Positions 27,706 to 37,158 of a stretch of DNA of 64,000 bases are shown here, piece after piece; positions within the stretch are counted from its first letter, which is position 1; each line of letters starts with the position of its first letter. Below the pieces are notes generated by a model. It was given only the letters and a program-made list of their open reading frames with translations, searched no databases and had not been told where the DNA came from. Source of the stretch: Rhizobiaceae bacterium (GTDB taxonomy: Bacteria > Pseudomonadota > Alphaproteobacteria > Rhizobiales > Rhizobiaceae); assembly GCA_017643025.1 (NCBI GenBank), contig JAEPOG010000002.1, forward strand, positions 496,001 through 560,000, in the 5' to 3' direction. Position numbers and translations under genes: made by a program.

Positions 27706-27906
27706 CGCTCCCTCCATCTGGACAAGGTTATCCGTTTCCGCGGGTTAAGGCGGGTACCCTGATGGTAGGGGCATTGAAAGACATGGCGATGCACGGTGCG
27801 ATCACCGACGCTCACGATCGCATGAGGCCTGTGTGATTGCCGCACGTTGCCTGCGCCGCGCTTTCGCCCTAAACACGCCGCGTCCCATCGGAACCCGCGA
27901 TTCCCC

Positions 27907-28488
27907 ATGCTTCGACGCCTCTATGACTGGACCATGTCGCTGGCGCAGACGCGCTATGCCGAAGGCGCCCTGGCCGGTGTGTCGTTCGCGGAAAGTTCGT
28001 TCTTCCCGATCCCGCCGGACGTGCTCCTGATCCCCATGGTTCTAGCCAGGCGGTTGGCCTGGATTCGCTATGCCGTGCTGTGCACGGTTGCGTCGGTTTT
28101 CGGGGCGCTGGTGGGCTATGCGATCGGCGCGTTTCTCTATGAGACCATCGGCCAGCCGATCCTCGCCTTCTACAATGCCGAACACTCGTTCGAGCGGCTG
28201 GCCGAATGGTACAATCGCTGGGGCGGCTGGGGCGTCCTATTCGCGGCGATCACGCCCTTCCCATACAAGGTGCTGACGATCTTCTCGGGCGCCACGGGGC
28301 TCAATCTCGCAGTCTTCATCGTCGTTTCGATTATCGGTCGCGGGCTGCGTTTCTTCATCGTTGCGGCGCTGCTCTACCGCTACGGGCAGCCGATCCGCGA
28401 CTTCATCGAGCGGAGGCTCGGCCTCCTTTTCACCCTATTCATGGTTCTGCTGGTCGGCGGCTTCCTCGCCGTCCGTTACGTATTCTGA
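27907..28488 (+). CDS. YqaA family (DedA/VTT-like) inner-membrane protein
   Basis: 193 residues. The start MLRRLYDWTMSLAQTRYAEG, then FAESSFFPIPPDVLLIPMVL and RWGGWGVLFAAITPFPYKV, are hallmarks of the YqaA/SNARE-associated Golgi (VTT) family, with four or five hydrophobic segments. DedA relatives act in lipid carrier recycling and envelope homeostasis; the role of this branch is unknown. The ATG at 27907 excludes a basic 20-residue open extension. It is followed after 6 bases by dsbB, so the two are probably one operon. Confidence 0.84.
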   Translation: MLRRLYDWTMSLAQTRYAEGALAGVSFAESSFFPIPPDVLLIPMVLARRLAWIRYAVLCTVASVFGALVGYAIGAFLYETIGQPILAFYNAEHSFERLAEWYNRWGGWGVLFAAITPFPYKVLTIFSGATGLNLAVFIVVSIIGRGLRFFIVAALLYRYGQPIRDFIERRLGLLFTLFMVLLVGGFLAVRYVF

Positions 28489-28494
28489 GGCATC

Positions 28495-29019
28495 ATGACT
28501 TTGACCCAGCCCGCCGGGCGTACCCAGCTTCTGACCGCGCTTGCCCTGACGCTCGGCATGGCGGCGACCGTCGGTACGGCGCTCGGCTTCCAGCACATCG
28601 GCGGTTACATCCCCTGCAAGCTGTGCCTGGAGCAGCGCATTCCATATTATGTCGGCGTACCGCTGATGGTGCTGGCGCTCGCCTCAGCAGCGCTCAAGCT
28701 GCCGGGCCTTGTGACGCGCGGCCTGCTGCTTGCCGGTGGGGCGCTCATGATCTGGGGCGCCTATCTCGGCGGCTTCCATTCCGGCGTCGAGTGGGGCTGG
28801 TGGGAGGGGCCGACCGATTGCGGCGTCGTCGATGCACCGCCGGCCGGCAGCGGCGAAGGCGGTATCCTGGATTCGATCAACACCTTTGTGCCGCCATCCT
28901 GCGACGAGGCGGCGGGTCGGTTTCTCGGTCTGTCATTTGCCGGATGGAACGTGGTTGCCAGCGTCGTGCTGGCGCTGATCGCATTTGGCGGCGCGCTGAC
29001 ACGCAACAAAACAACCTGA
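28495..29019 (+). CDS. dsbB: disulfide bond formation protein B
   Basis: 174 residues with four transmembrane helices. The CKLC pair (Cys41, Cys44) faces the first periplasmic loop; Cys109 and Cys136 in the second loop form the other redox pair. DsbB reoxidises periplasmic DsbA and passes electrons to quinone. The long second loop (about 98-140) is typical of alphaproteobacteria. It lies 6 bases after the YqaA-like gene. Confidence 0.9.
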   Translation: MTLTQPAGRTQLLTALALTLGMAATVGTALGFQHIGGYIPCKLCLEQRIPYYVGVPLMVLALASAALKLPGLVTRGLLLAGGALMIWGAYLGGFHSGVEWGWWEGPTDCGVVDAPPAGSGEGGILDSINTFVPPSCDEAAGRFLGLSFAGWNVVASVVLALIAFGGALTRNKTT

Positions 29020-29076
29020 GGCCGCTGCGCGGGCGGTCCGTTCATGTCAGTCCGCCCTATGGCGGTTGTCGTGCAA

Positions 29077-29093
29077 CGGTGCGGAGCGCACCG
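29077..29093. terminator. possible hairpin between convergent dsbB and DUF465 gene
   Basis: CGGTGCG-GAG-CGCACCG, a 7-bp stem with a 3-base loop, lies in the 89-base convergent gap. No T-run follows on either strand, so terminator activity is uncertain. Confidence 0.35.
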
Positions 29094-29108
29094 CCGGAAG
29101 GAGTTCGG

Positions 29109-29288
29109 CTAATGGTGCGTGGGTTCCACGCGCAACTTGTAGATTTCGTCCTTGATGGCCAGCTTGCGCCGCTTGAGCTCGATGATTTCCATGTCGGTTA
29201 CCGACGGATGCGCCATCGCCTCGTCGATTTCCCGCTCGATTTCGCCGTGCTTGCGCTGCAGTTCCGCAAGGTGGGATTCAAGTGACAT
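29109..29288 (-). CDS. DUF465 (YdcH family) small protein
   Basis: 59 residues, all helical: LESHLAELQRKHGEIEREID then a short break and ELKRRKLAIKDEIYKL, the two-helix DUF465 pattern. GGAAGGGAGAG precedes the ATG at 29288; the open frame extends 43 codons further but without family similarity. The function is unknown. A second DUF465 gene begins 236 bases away on the opposite strand. Confidence 0.85.
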   Translation of the reverse strand: MSLESHLAELQRKHGEIEREIDEAMAHPSVTDMEIIELKRRKLAIKDEIYKLRVEPTHH

Positions 29289-29524
29289 GCTCGCTCTCCC
29301 TTCCTGGTTCCTCGTTACACCGTTCAGGAGCGATTCCTCCGCCGGAATCAGTTCCACGACGGCATGATGACAGTCTGCCACCAATGCGCCTTCAAGTCGA
29401 TTTCTTGTTGGTAGCATTTCTTAAATCGGCGAAATGTGATAAGGGGCAACCCGCCGGACGCAGTGAGCGGAACCGGTCCCGCCACTCTGTCGCGTCGCGT
29501 CATTCGTAAACGGTCAATTGCTGC

Positions 29525-29728
29525 ATGTCCGATCAGGAACAGGCCGATATTCGTCTCGAATTTGCGCGGCTTAAGCAGGAACACAGCGATTTCGACACTG
29601 CGATCAACGCCATGATGGCGACAGGCTGCGACCCGCTATCGATCCAGCGCATGAAGAAAAAGAAGCTCGCCATCAAGGATCGGATGTCGAAGCTCGAAGA
29701 TCGCATTATTCCCGACATCATAGCCTGA
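29525..29728 (+). CDS. DUF465 (YdcH family) small protein, second copy
   Basis: 67 residues. EFARLKQEHSDFDTAINAMM and RMKKKKLAIKDRMSKLED form the same two-helix pattern as the divergent neighbour; both share KLAIKD. It lies 66 bases before purE on the same strand. The two copies are diverged paralogues rather than a recent duplication. Function unknown. Confidence 0.85.
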   Translation: MSDQEQADIRLEFARLKQEHSDFDTAINAMMATGCDPLSIQRMKKKKLAIKDRMSKLEDRIIPDIIA

Positions 29729-29794
29729 AGGCCGCGCTTGTAGCGCCTGCCGAATTCCTTTAATCGCCGGGCAGTCTCACGGAGCCGCAAGACC

Positions 29795-30292
29795 ATGAAC
29801 GATGCTCCGCCCGCCGTGGCGATCATCATGGGCAGTCAGTCGGACTGGGCGACCATGCGCCACGCTGCCGGCACGCTGGCCGCGCTCGGCATCGGCCATG
29901 AGAGCCTGATCGTCTCCGCCCACCGCACCCCGCAGCGCCTGTACGAGTTTGCCCACGCCGCGCGGGGCAAAGGGCTCAAAGTGATCATCGCCGGCGCCGG
30001 CGGGGCAGCGCATCTGCCCGGCATGGCGGCTTCGATGACAACGCTTCCGGTGCTCGGAGTGCCCATGGAATCCAAGGCCCTTTCAGGGCTCGATTCCCTC
30101 TATTCGATCGTCCAGATGCCGGCGGGCGTTCCGGTCGGCACGCTGGCGATCGGCAAGGCCGGCGCCGTCAACGCGGCGCTTCTGGCGGCGTCGATCCTCG
30201 CAACATCGGACGAGGACGTGGCGGCGCGTCTTGCCGACTGGCGGGCAAAGCAGACGGCTGCAGTAGCCGAAACACCCTCCGACGAGGCATGA
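29795..30292 (+). CDS. purE: N5-carboxyaminoimidazole ribonucleotide mutase
   Basis: 165 residues of class I Pur[31 protein letters not shown] and the [20 protein letters not shown] core (20 residues) form the octamer active site; the catalytic His is in SAHRTP. It converts N5-CAIR to CAIR in purine synthesis. Its stop overlaps the purK ATG by four bases. Confidence 0.96.
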   Translation: MNDAPPAVAIIMGSQSDWATMRHAAGTLAALGIGHESLIVSAHRTPQRLYEFAHAARGKGLKVIIAGAGGAAHLPGMAASMTTLPVLGVPMESKALSGLDSLYSIVQMPAGVPVGTLAIGKAGAVNAALLAASILATSDEDVAARLADWRAKQTAAVAETPSDEA

Positions 30293-31368
30293 CGCTTCCC
30301 GCCGGTTCGACAATCGGCATCATTGGCGGCGGCCAGCTGGGCCGCATGCTTGGCATGGCGGCCGCGAAGCTTGGTTACCGTACCGTGGTGCTTGAACCTC
30401 AAGCCGATTGTCCGGCGGCGGCGACCTGCGGGGCGCAGGTCATTGCCCCTTACGATGACGCGGATGCCTTGCGCGATCTCGCTACAAGGGCCGACGTCGT
30501 CACCTACGAATTCGAGAATGTGCCGGTAGAGGCCGCGCGGGCGCTCGAAAAGTCCGTTCCCATTTATCCGCCGCCCGCCGCGCTGGACGTGGCGCAGGAC
30601 CGGCTGGCGGAAAAGGACTTCCTCAATCGCGCCGGCTTGTCCACAGCGTCGTACCGCGCTGTGGACGGCGATGCCGACCTTGCAGCCGCTCTGGAAGCGT
30701 TCGGCGGTGACGGCGTGCTGAAAACGCGGCGGCTGGGCTATGACGGCAAGGGCCAGCGCGTGTTTCGCGGCGCCGGGAGCCACGATGTCGAAGGCGTATT
30801 CGCCGCCATGGGCGGCGTGCCTCTGATCCTGGAAGGCCTCGTGCAATTCGAGCGCGAGATTTCGGTGATCGCCGCGCGCGGGCAGGACGGGGCGCTTGTC
30901 GCCTACGACCCGGCCGAGAATGTCCACCGCGAGGGCATTCTGCGGACGTCGACCGTGCCCGCAACGATCTCGGCCGAAACGGCAGCTGCCGCGCGGGAGT
31001 CAGCCTTCGCCATCCTCAGTGCGCTGGATTATGTCGGCGTCATCGGCGTCGAGTTCTTCGTGCCCGGCGACGGTTCGCTGCTGGTCAACGAGATCGCGCC
31101 GCGAGTGCACAATTCAGGCCACTGGACCGAGGCAGCCTGCCATGTCTCGCAGTTCGAACAGCATATCCGCGCTGTCGCCGGTCTGCCGCTGGGCGATCCC
31201 AGCCGCCACAGCGACTGCGTGATGGAAAACCTGATCGGCGACGAGGTGCTGGCCGCACCGACGCTCGCCGCCGAGCGCAACCTCGTCCTGCATCTCTACG
31301 GCAAGGCCGAAAGCCGCCCCGGCCGCAAGATGGGCCATTTCACGCGGATTACCCCGCGCAATCGATGA
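30289..31368 (+). CDS. purK: 5-(carboxyamino)imidazole ribonucleotide synthase
   Basis: 359 residues of the ATP-grasp family. The N-terminal [20 protein letters not shown], then [13 protein letters not shown], and [17 protein letters not shown] near the C-terminus are PurK signatures. It makes N5-CAIR from AIR, bicarbonate and ATP. It is coupled to purE by an ATGA overlap and to the next gene by another. Confidence 0.96.
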   Translation: MTLPAGSTIGIIGGGQLGRMLGMAAAKLGYRTVVLEPQADCPAAATCGAQVIAPYDDADALRDLATRADVVTYEFENVPVEAARALEKSVPIYPPPAALDVAQDRLAEKDFLNRAGLSTASYRAVDGDADLAAALEAFGGDGVLKTRRLGYDGKGQRVFRGAGSHDVEGVFAAMGGVPLILEGLVQFEREISVIAARGQDGALVAYDPAENVHREGILRTSTVPATISAETAAAARESAFAILSALDYVGVIGVEFFVPGDGSLLVNEIAPRVHNSGHWTEAACHVSQFEQHIRAVAGLPLGDPSRHSDCVMENLIGDEVLAAPTLAAERNLVLHLYGKAESRPGRKMGHFTRITPRNR

Positions 31369-31919
31369 CAGTCCTGATCTTTGGCTCAGAAGGCAATATC
31401 GGGCGGCGGCTCCTGCGCGCCTTCCCGAGCGCGATTGGTGTCGACAAGACGCCCGGCGCGGACATCGTGGTCGATCTGGCCGACTGCGACTATGGCAGCG
31501 GCGCGCTGGCGCAGGCGCTCAAGTCTGCCCGATGCGTCATCCATCTCGCCACGTCGGCTGATCCGGCCGCGCCCGCGCCGGTACATCTGGCGGCTGTCAC
31601 CAACACTTCGCGGCTCGTCCAGGCATGCCTTGATGCCCGTATTCCACGCCTCGTCCTGCCGTCGTCCGACTGGGCGGAACCGAAAGACCCGGCGCTCATG
31701 GTCAATGCCTATGGCCAATCCAAACGTGCGATCGAGGCGCTGGCGGCAATGTACTGTTCCCACGAAGGTCTGGAGGCAGTGGCGCTGCGCATCGGCTGGG
31801 TGCCCGGCAGCGATGAAGAACTGGCTGGCGCGCCGGATTGGCTGCTCGCCAATCACTGGAGTGACGAAAGGCTGATTTCCGCCTTCCGCGAGGCCGTCGG
31901 ACTAACGTCTCCCGGTTGA
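31365..31919 (+). CDS. short NAD(P)-binding epimerase-like protein coupled to purEK
   Basis: 184 residues. VLIFGSEGNIGRRLLRAF is a Rossmann motif; VINLATS-type sequence appears as CVIHLATSADPAAP; SSDWAEP and NAYGQSKRAIE supply the YxxSK-like catalytic region of extended SDRs. It is much shorter than normal epimerases (about 300), so the C-terminal substrate domain is reduced. The four-base overlap with purK indicates one operon. The role is unknown. Confidence 0.68.
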   Translation: MTVLIFGSEGNIGRRLLRAFPSAIGVDKTPGADIVVDLADCDYGSGALAQALKSARCVIHLATSADPAAPAPVHLAAVTNTSRLVQACLDARIPRLVLPSSDWAEPKDPALMVNAYGQSKRAIEALAAMYCSHEGLEAVALRIGWVPGSDEELAGAPDWLLANHWSDERLISAFREAVGLTSPG

Positions 31920-31962
31920 CATCGGCCGCCCGCCTCGTCTATGAGCCCGCATTCCATTTCTT

Positions 31963-31985
31963 GCGCGCCTTCGGGGCGCGTTTTT
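31963..31985 (+). terminator. Rho-independent terminator of the purEK operon
   Basis: CGCGCC (31964-31969), TTCGG loop, GGCGCG (31975-31980), then TTTTT. It lies 44 bases past the last purEK-linked gene and 38 before rpmJ, so rpmJ is separately transcribed or attenuated. Confidence 0.85.
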
Positions 31986-32022
31986 GTGTCTGGCCCCGGG
32001 CCGACAACGACGGACAAAGACA

Positions 32023-32148
32023 ATGAAGATCAAGAACTCGCTCAAGGCGCTCAAGAGCCGTCACCGCGAAAACCGGATGGTTCGCCGCAAGGGCCGCATC
32101 TACATCATCAACAAGACCGCTCCGCGCTTCAAGGCGCGCCAGGGCTGA
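32023..32148 (+). CDS. rpmJ: 50S ribosomal protein L36 (cysteine-free type)
   Basis: 41 residues beginning [19 protein letters not shown] and ending [10 protein letters not shown]. It has no Cys, so it is the zinc-independent form of L36, which as I recall is usual for Rhizobiales. It is a small, highly basic 50S component. It is bounded by the purEK terminator upstream. Confidence 0.95.
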   Translation: MKIKNSLKALKSRHRENRMVRRKGRIYIINKTAPRFKARQG

Positions 32149-32205
32149 TAGCGCTCACGCGTTTTTCAGTTTGATCTTTCGCGCGGCGGGACTAGATTCC
32201 CGCCG

Positions 32206-32775
32206 ATGCTGCGGATTCTCGCACCTCTGATCGCCGTTCTTCTGGCAGCCGCGCCGCCCGCGCTGGCAGAGACGCCTGTCGATGAACCGCCGGAAATTCC
32301 CCGCCTCGACCAGCTGTTCGACGACCTCAAGCGGGAACGCAACGAGGCGTCGGCGGAACGCATCGCCAATTTCATCCGCGAGGAGTGGCTGCGCTCCGGC
32401 AGCGCCACGATCGACCTGATGATGCAGTGGTCGGGCAAGGCGATGAGCGAGAAGCGCTACGAAGTGGCGCTCGACTTCCTCGATCAGGTGGTCGTGCTGT
32501 CGCCCGAGTTCGCTGAGGGCTGGAACCGGCGCGCGACCGTCCACTACATGATGGGCTCCTATGCCAAGTCGATGGCCGACATCGAACACACGCTGAGGCT
32601 CGAGCCGCGCCATTTCGGCGCGCTGTCGGGCATGGCCGCGATATTCAAGACCTACGAGATGAAGGAGCCGGCGCTCGAGACCTTCAAGCGCGTGCTGGAC
32701 GTATACCCCATGCTGCGCAGCGCGCAGGAGGAAGTTGCCGACCTGGCCGAGGAACTGGCAGGGGAAGGCATCTGA
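32206..32775 (+). CDS. exported TPR-repeat protein
   Basis: 189 residues. A signal peptide (1-21, ending ALA) is followed by helical repeats: YEVALDFLDQVVVLSPEFAE, WNRRATVHYMMGSYAKSMAD, LRLEPRHFGALSGMAAIFKT, a run of about three tetratricopeptide repeats at about 85-180. TPRs bind partner proteins; the partner here is unknown. It lies 57 bases after rpmJ and 61 before the hydrolase gene. Confidence 0.82.
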   Translation: MLRILAPLIAVLLAAAPPALAETPVDEPPEIPRLDQLFDDLKRERNEASAERIANFIREEWLRSGSATIDLMMQWSGKAMSEKRYEVALDFLDQVVVLSPEFAEGWNRRATVHYMMGSYAKSMADIEHTLRLEPRHFGALSGMAAIFKTYEMKEPALETFKRVLDVYPMLRSAQEEVADLAEELAGEGI

Positions 32776-32836
32776 TCCGGAGCCGCCGCGGGCTGCGGTT
32801 CTGAAACTTCAATCCACGGCAATCCGTACCGACAGC

Positions 32837-33901
32837 ATGAACCTTCTGACCGCGGCCCTGGCCATATTCGCCGGACTCACCTTGATCCTTGTCGGAACCA
32901 CGCGCATCGGCGTGTGGATGATCGAGCGGCGCAATCCGCCGGCCGGCGATTACATCACGGTCAACGGCACGCGCATCCACCATGTGCATGTTCCGGCCGA
33001 CGGAGCGTCGTTGCCGCCGGTCGTCTTCATCCACGGGGCCAGCGGCAATCTGCTCGATCAGATGCTGCCGATCCGCCCGCTGCTCGAAGGCCGGGCCGAG
33101 ATGCTGTTCTTCGACCGGCCCGGACACGGCTGGTCGTCGCGTGGTGAGGCTAACGGCACGCCGATCGAACAGGCGCGGACGATCGCCGCTTTGATGGACG
33201 CCGTCGGCATCGAGAAGGCCGTTATCGTCGGGCATTCGTTCGGCGGCGGCATCGCCGCTACCTTTGCTCTCGAACATCCCGAAAAGACGCTGGGCCTTGT
33301 GCTGGCCGCCGCTGCGACCCATCCGTGGCCGGGCGGCGGTGTGTCGTGGCACTACGAACTGACCGATACGCCGATCATCGGCCGGATATTCTCCGAGACG
33401 CTGGCATTGCCCGGCGGTTGGGCCAGCATTGGCGGCGCCATCGATTGCGTGTTTTCGCCCAACCCGGCGCCCGATAGCTATGAGCGTGACGCCCAGATAT
33501 CCCTCGTTCTGCGACCGTCTGCGTTCCGCGCTAACGCGACGGACGTGCGCAGTCTCTATCCGCATGTGCTCGACGCGGCGTCACGCTATGGCGAGATCGA
33601 CGCACCTACCGTGGTTATCTCCGGCGACAGCGACACCGTCGTCTATGAGGAAATCCACTCGCTGGGGCTTGCGCGCGACATCCCGGCCGCCGAACTCGTC
33701 TGGGTTCGCAATCTCGGCCACAAGCCGGACTGGATAGCGCCCGATCTGATCGCGGCTGCCGTCGAAAAGGTGGCAGGCGCGGATGTCGACTTGCAGGCAT
33801 TGGGCCGCGAAGTCGAGGCGCGCATAGAAGGCCAGACGTTCGGGCCGTTCGAAAAATGCCGTGACGGCAGGCCGATCGCCTCCATCCAGGCCGAAGGCTG
33901 A
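32837..33901 (+). CDS. alpha/beta hydrolase, membrane-anchored
   Basis: 354 residues. One N-terminal hydrophobic helix (LTAALAIFAGLTLILVGTTR) precedes the fold. The oxyanion region is FIHGASGNLLDQM. The nucleophile elbow GHSFGGGIAATFALEHPE carries the catalytic Ser. An Asp in SGDSDTVV and a His in NLGHKPD complete the triad. It could be an esterase, epoxide or haloalkane-type hydrolase; motifs do not decide. ATG at 32837 is used because the helix follows at once. It converges on pyk with 7 bases between stops. Confidence 0.82.
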   Translation: MNLLTAALAIFAGLTLILVGTTRIGVWMIERRNPPAGDYITVNGTRIHHVHVPADGASLPPVVFIHGASGNLLDQMLPIRPLLEGRAEMLFFDRPGHGWSSRGEANGTPIEQARTIAALMDAVGIEKAVIVGHSFGGGIAATFALEHPEKTLGLVLAAAATHPWPGGGVSWHYELTDTPIIGRIFSETLALPGGWASIGGAIDCVFSPNPAPDSYERDAQISLVLRPSAFRANATDVRSLYPHVLDAASRYGEIDAPTVVISGDSDTVVYEEIHSLGLARDIPAAELVWVRNLGHKPDWIAPDLIAAAVEKVAGADVDLQALGREVEARIEGQTFGPFEKCRDGRPIASIQAEG

Positions 33902-33908
33902 CGTGTTC

Positions 33909-35345
33909 CTAGATGCCGCCCTGGCCGTCCGAGCCGATATAGGCGATGCGCAGCATGTTGGTGGCGCCGGGCGTTCCGAGCGGCACGCCGGCGGTGATGA
34001 TGATGCGGTCTCCGGGCCGCCCGAAGCTTTCCTCGAAGGCGATGCGGCAGGCGCGATCGACCATGTCGTCGAGGTCGTCGGCGTCAGGCGACACGACGCA
34101 ATGCGTGCCCCAGACTAGTGACAGCCGCCTTGCCGTGTTGAGCACGGGCGAAAGGGCGATGATCGGCACAAGAGGCCGTTCGCGCGCAGCGCGCAGGCCG
34201 GTCGTGCCTGAAGACGTGTATGTCACGATTGCGGACAGCTGCAGCGTCTCGGCGATCTGCCGCGCGCCAGCGGATATCACGTCGGCGCCGGTCGCTTCCG
34301 GTTCGGTGCGCTGGGCGTTGATGATGCCGGGGTAAAGCGGGTCGCGCTCCACCTGCTCGGCAATCGCGTTCATCATCTTCACCGACTCGACGGGATACTG
34401 ACCGGCGGCGGATTCGGCCGACAGCATGATTGCGTCGGCGCCCTCGAACACGGCGATCGACACGTCCGATACTTCGGCGCGGGTCGGCACCGGCGCGGTG
34501 ATCATCGACTCCAGCATCTGGGTGGCGACCACCACCGGCTTGCCGGCCTTGCGGGCGGCACGTGTGATTTGCTTCTGGATTCCCGGAACCGATTCCAGCG
34601 GCATCTCGACGCCGAGGTCGCCGCGCGCCACCATCAGCGCATCCGAGAGTTCGATGATCTCGGCCAGCCGCGAGACGGCCTGCGGCTTCTCGATCTTCGA
34701 CAGTAGCAGCGCACGGCCCCGCGACACCTTGCGCACTTCGGCCAAATCCTCTGGGCGCTGGATGAAGGACAGTGCGATCCAGTCGACGCCGGTTTCCAGA
34801 ACCGCCTCGAGATCGGAGCGATCCTTGTCGGTCAGCGCGCCGACAGGCAGATCGGTATCAGGCAAGCTGACGCCCTTGCGGTCGGATATCTTGCGGCCAG
34901 TGACGACGGTGCAACGTATCTTGTGGCCGTCATTTTCCTCGCAGCGCAGGTGCAGGCGGCCATCGTCGATCAACAGGCGATGACCAGCCTCGACCGATTT
35001 CAGGATTTCGGGATGCGGCAAGTGCACGCGCGTCGCGTCGCCGGGCGCGGGATCGTCGTCAAGCGTGAAACTCTGGCCGGGCTCGAGCTCCACCGCGCCG
35101 TCGGCAAAACTGCCGACACGAAGCTTGGGGCCTTGCAGGTCGGCGAGAATGCCGATCGGCCTGCCGAGTTCCTTTTCCACATTACGGATGCGGCCGACCA
35201 GCGTGCGCATCAGCTTGTGGTCGGCATGGCTCATATTGATGCGGAAAACGTCCGCCCCCGCCTCGAACAGTTCCCGGATTTTCGGCTCTTCTGACGATGC
35301 CGGACCCAATGTGGCCAGTATCTTGACCTTCCGGCTGCGTCTCAT
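33909..35345 (-). CDS. pyk: pyruvate kinase
   Basis: 478 residues, the normal rhizobial length. The start MRRSRKVKILATLGPASS, FRINMSHADHKLM, GILADLQGPKLRVG, and the catalytic lysine region ALLLSKIEKPQAV with GDLGVEMPLESVPGIQKQI are diagnostic. It converts phosphoenolpyruvate and ADP to pyruvate and ATP. The ATG overlaps the DUF1036 stop codon (ATGA), with GGGGGGCGA as ribosome site, so the two genes are translationally coupled. Confidence 0.96.
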   Translation of the reverse strand: MRRSRKVKILATLGPASSEEPKIRELFEAGADVFRINMSHADHKLMRTLVGRIRNVEKELGRPIGILADLQGPKLRVGSFADGAVELEPGQSFTLDDDPAPGDATRVHLPHPEILKSVEAGHRLLIDDGRLHLRCEENDGHKIRCTVVTGRKISDRKGVSLPDTDLPVGALTDKDRSDLEAVLETGVDWIALSFIQRPEDLAEVRKVSRGRALLLSKIEKPQAVSRLAEIIELSDALMVARGDLGVEMPLESVPGIQKQITRAARKAGKPVVVATQMLESMITAPVPTRAEVSDVSIAVFEGADAIMLSAESAAGQYPVESVKMMNAIAEQVERDPLYPGIINAQRTEPEATGADVISAGARQIAETLQLSAIVTYTSSGTTGLRAARERPLVPIIALSPVLNTARRLSLVWGTHCVVSPDADDLDDMVDRACRIAFEESFGRPGDRIIITAGVPLGTPGATNMLRIAYIGSDGQGGI

Positions 35346-35830
35346 TCGCCCCCCGTTCCCACCAGTCCGGCCGCGCCTTCGGCCACCGGGCCGTCGGTCA
35401 GCTGCACCATCCAGCTTGTCTGTTCGCCCGTGTCGTATTCCTGGAAGCCGGCGCGCTGGAAGCCGCGCGCGAAGCAGTCGTTGACGCCGGCAATCTTGAA
35501 CTCGCGTTCCGCAACGCACATCGTGATCGGGCCTTCCCAGCGGCCGCCGCGCTCGGCGTCTTCCGCGTAGAGGTAGTAGTAGCGCGAGGCGAGCTGGCCC
35601 TCGATCAGCGTCTTGCAGGTCGACGCCTCGACATGCCACCAGCCTTCGGTGATCCACCCGGTGGCGGCGCGGTAACCGATCGACACGCCGACCAGCGTCT
35701 GCGTGGCGTTGCAGACCCTGAAGTCGGCGCGCGCCTGCGAGGAAAACGCAACAAGCGCGCATGCCGCGAGCGCAATAGCGACCGGCGCGCTCAGGGCGCG
35801 GGAAAGCACCGTCCTAGACGACAGGACCAT
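35342..35830 (-). CDS. DUF1036 family exported protein
   Basis: 162 residues. A signal peptide (about 1-34, ending SSQARA) leads into FRVCNATQTLVGVSIGYRAA, TEGWWHVEASTCKTLIEG and YYYLYAEDAERGGRWEG, the DUF1036 pattern with conserved Trp and paired Cys. Function unknown. GAAGGT precedes the ATG at 35830; an open extension of 14 codons upstream lacks a better site. Coupling to pyk by overlap appears common in rhizobia (from memory). Confidence 0.82.
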   Translation of the reverse strand: MVLSSRTVLSRALSAPVAIALAACALVAFSSQARADFRVCNATQTLVGVSIGYRAATGWITEGWWHVEASTCKTLIEGQLASRYYYLYAEDAERGGRWEGPITMCVAEREFKIAGVNDCFARGFQRAGFQEYDTGEQTSWMVQLTDGPVAEGAAGLVGTGGE

Positions 35831-36030
35831 GCGCAAACCTTCGGGATTCGAAACCTGCATTTCTTGACGCACCCCTTTTCTGCAAACTCCCCCGCCATGT
35901 CAACGCGGCTCGATCTGCCCGATCGAATCGATTGTAGATGCAGCGGAAGGTTGGCCAAACCACGGCATTGCACCTGCGCCCTGTTCGTGAAATGAGACCG
36001 ATATCCCGCCAAGGCACCGTTCCCAGAGAC

Positions 36031-36831
36031 ATGACCGAGACCGCACCCTTCCAGCCCCTCGAGGTCATCGACGGCGACGACAGTGCCGGGCTCGTGCTGA
36101 TTGCCGACCATGCGAAGCGAGATCTGCCGGCGGAATATGGCGATCTCGGGCTGCCGGCATCGGAATTCGACCGTCATATTGCGTATGACATCGGCGTCGA
36201 AGCGGTGACACGTAAGCTGGCGCAACTCACCGGTGCGCCCGCTGTCATGGCCGGGTTTTCGCGGCTGCTCATCGATCCGAACCGAGGCGCCGACGATCCG
36301 ACGCTGATCCGCCAGCTCTATGACGGGACGATCGTTCCGGCCAATTATCCGATGAGTGCGGAAGAACGCGAGCGGCGGCTGGCCACTTACTATGAGCCAT
36401 ACCATGAGGCGGTCGCCGCCCGGATCGCCGCTGTCACCAAGGCGACCGGCAAAGCGCCCTTCGTGTTTTCGATCCATTCCTTTACGCCGCGCATGCAGAA
36501 CCGCGCCCGGCCCTGGCAGGTGGGAATCCTGTGGGACAGCGACCCGCGCGCGGTAAAGCCGCTGCTCGACATGCTGGCCGAGGACACCGCGCTAACCATC
36601 GGCGACAACGAGCCGTATGACGGCGCGCTGCGCGGCGACACGATGTACAAGCACTGCATCGTGCCGGGCATCGCGCATGCCCTGATCGAGATCAGGCAGG
36701 ACCTGATCGCCGACCAGGCAGGCGCAAATGCGTGGGCGGAGCGGCTCGCGCCGATGCTTGACGACATCAATCGCCGGCCCGATATCCATGAATACCGGCA
36801 ATACGGCTCGCGGACCGGGCCGGTTCCGTAA
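36031..36831 (+). CDS. N-formylglutamate amidohydrolase family protein
   Basis: 266 residues. LVLIADHAKRDLPAEYGDLG, then a GFSRLLIDPNRGADDPTLI segment and FSIHSFTP, are core motifs of the HutG/N-formylglutamate deformylase fold, related to zinc carboxypeptidases. No histidine-degradation genes are near, so the true substrate may be another N-acyl amino acid. The ATG at 36031 follows CAGAGAC. It is followed after 18 bases by the DUF1244 gene. Confidence 0.8.
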   Translation: MTETAPFQPLEVIDGDDSAGLVLIADHAKRDLPAEYGDLGLPASEFDRHIAYDIGVEAVTRKLAQLTGAPAVMAGFSRLLIDPNRGADDPTLIRQLYDGTIVPANYPMSAEERERRLATYYEPYHEAVAARIAAVTKATGKAPFVFSIHSFTPRMQNRARPWQVGILWDSDPRAVKPLLDMLAEDTALTIGDNEPYDGALRGDTMYKHCIVPGIAHALIEIRQDLIADQAGANAWAERLAPMLDDINRRPDIHEYRQYGSRTGPVP

Positions 36832-36849
36832 CGACGAAGGGAGGCAGCC

Positions 36850-37158
36850 ATGGCCGAACTTACGAGAGAACAGCAGCGCGATTTCGAGGCGGCGGCGTTC
36901 CGTCGGCTGGTGGGCCATCTGCGCGAGCGGACCGACGTGCAGAATATCGACCTGATGAACCTCGCCGGCTTTTGCCGCAACTGCCTGTCGAACTGGTACC
37001 GCGACGCGGCCGAGGCGGAAGGCGTGGCGCTTTCCAAGGACGAGTCGCGCGAGATCGTCTACGGCATGCCCTATGCCGAATGGCAGGCGAAACACCAGAC
37101 GGAGGCATCCGCGGACAAGGTGTCGGCATTCGAGCAGAACCGCCCGCGCGACCACTGA
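36850..37158 (+). CDS. DUF1244 family protein
   Basis: 102 residues, helical. FEAAAFRRLVGHLRERTDVQ and NLAGFCRNCLSNWYRDAAE (with the paired Cys) are the DUF1244 signature. Function unknown. AAGGGAGG precedes the ATG. It sits in a plus-strand run with the N-formylglutamate amidohydrolase and gapR genes. Confidence 0.88.
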   Translation: MAELTREQQRDFEAAAFRRLVGHLRERTDVQNIDLMNLAGFCRNCLSNWYRDAAEAEGVALSKDESREIVYGMPYAEWQAKHQTEASADKVSAFEQNRPRDH

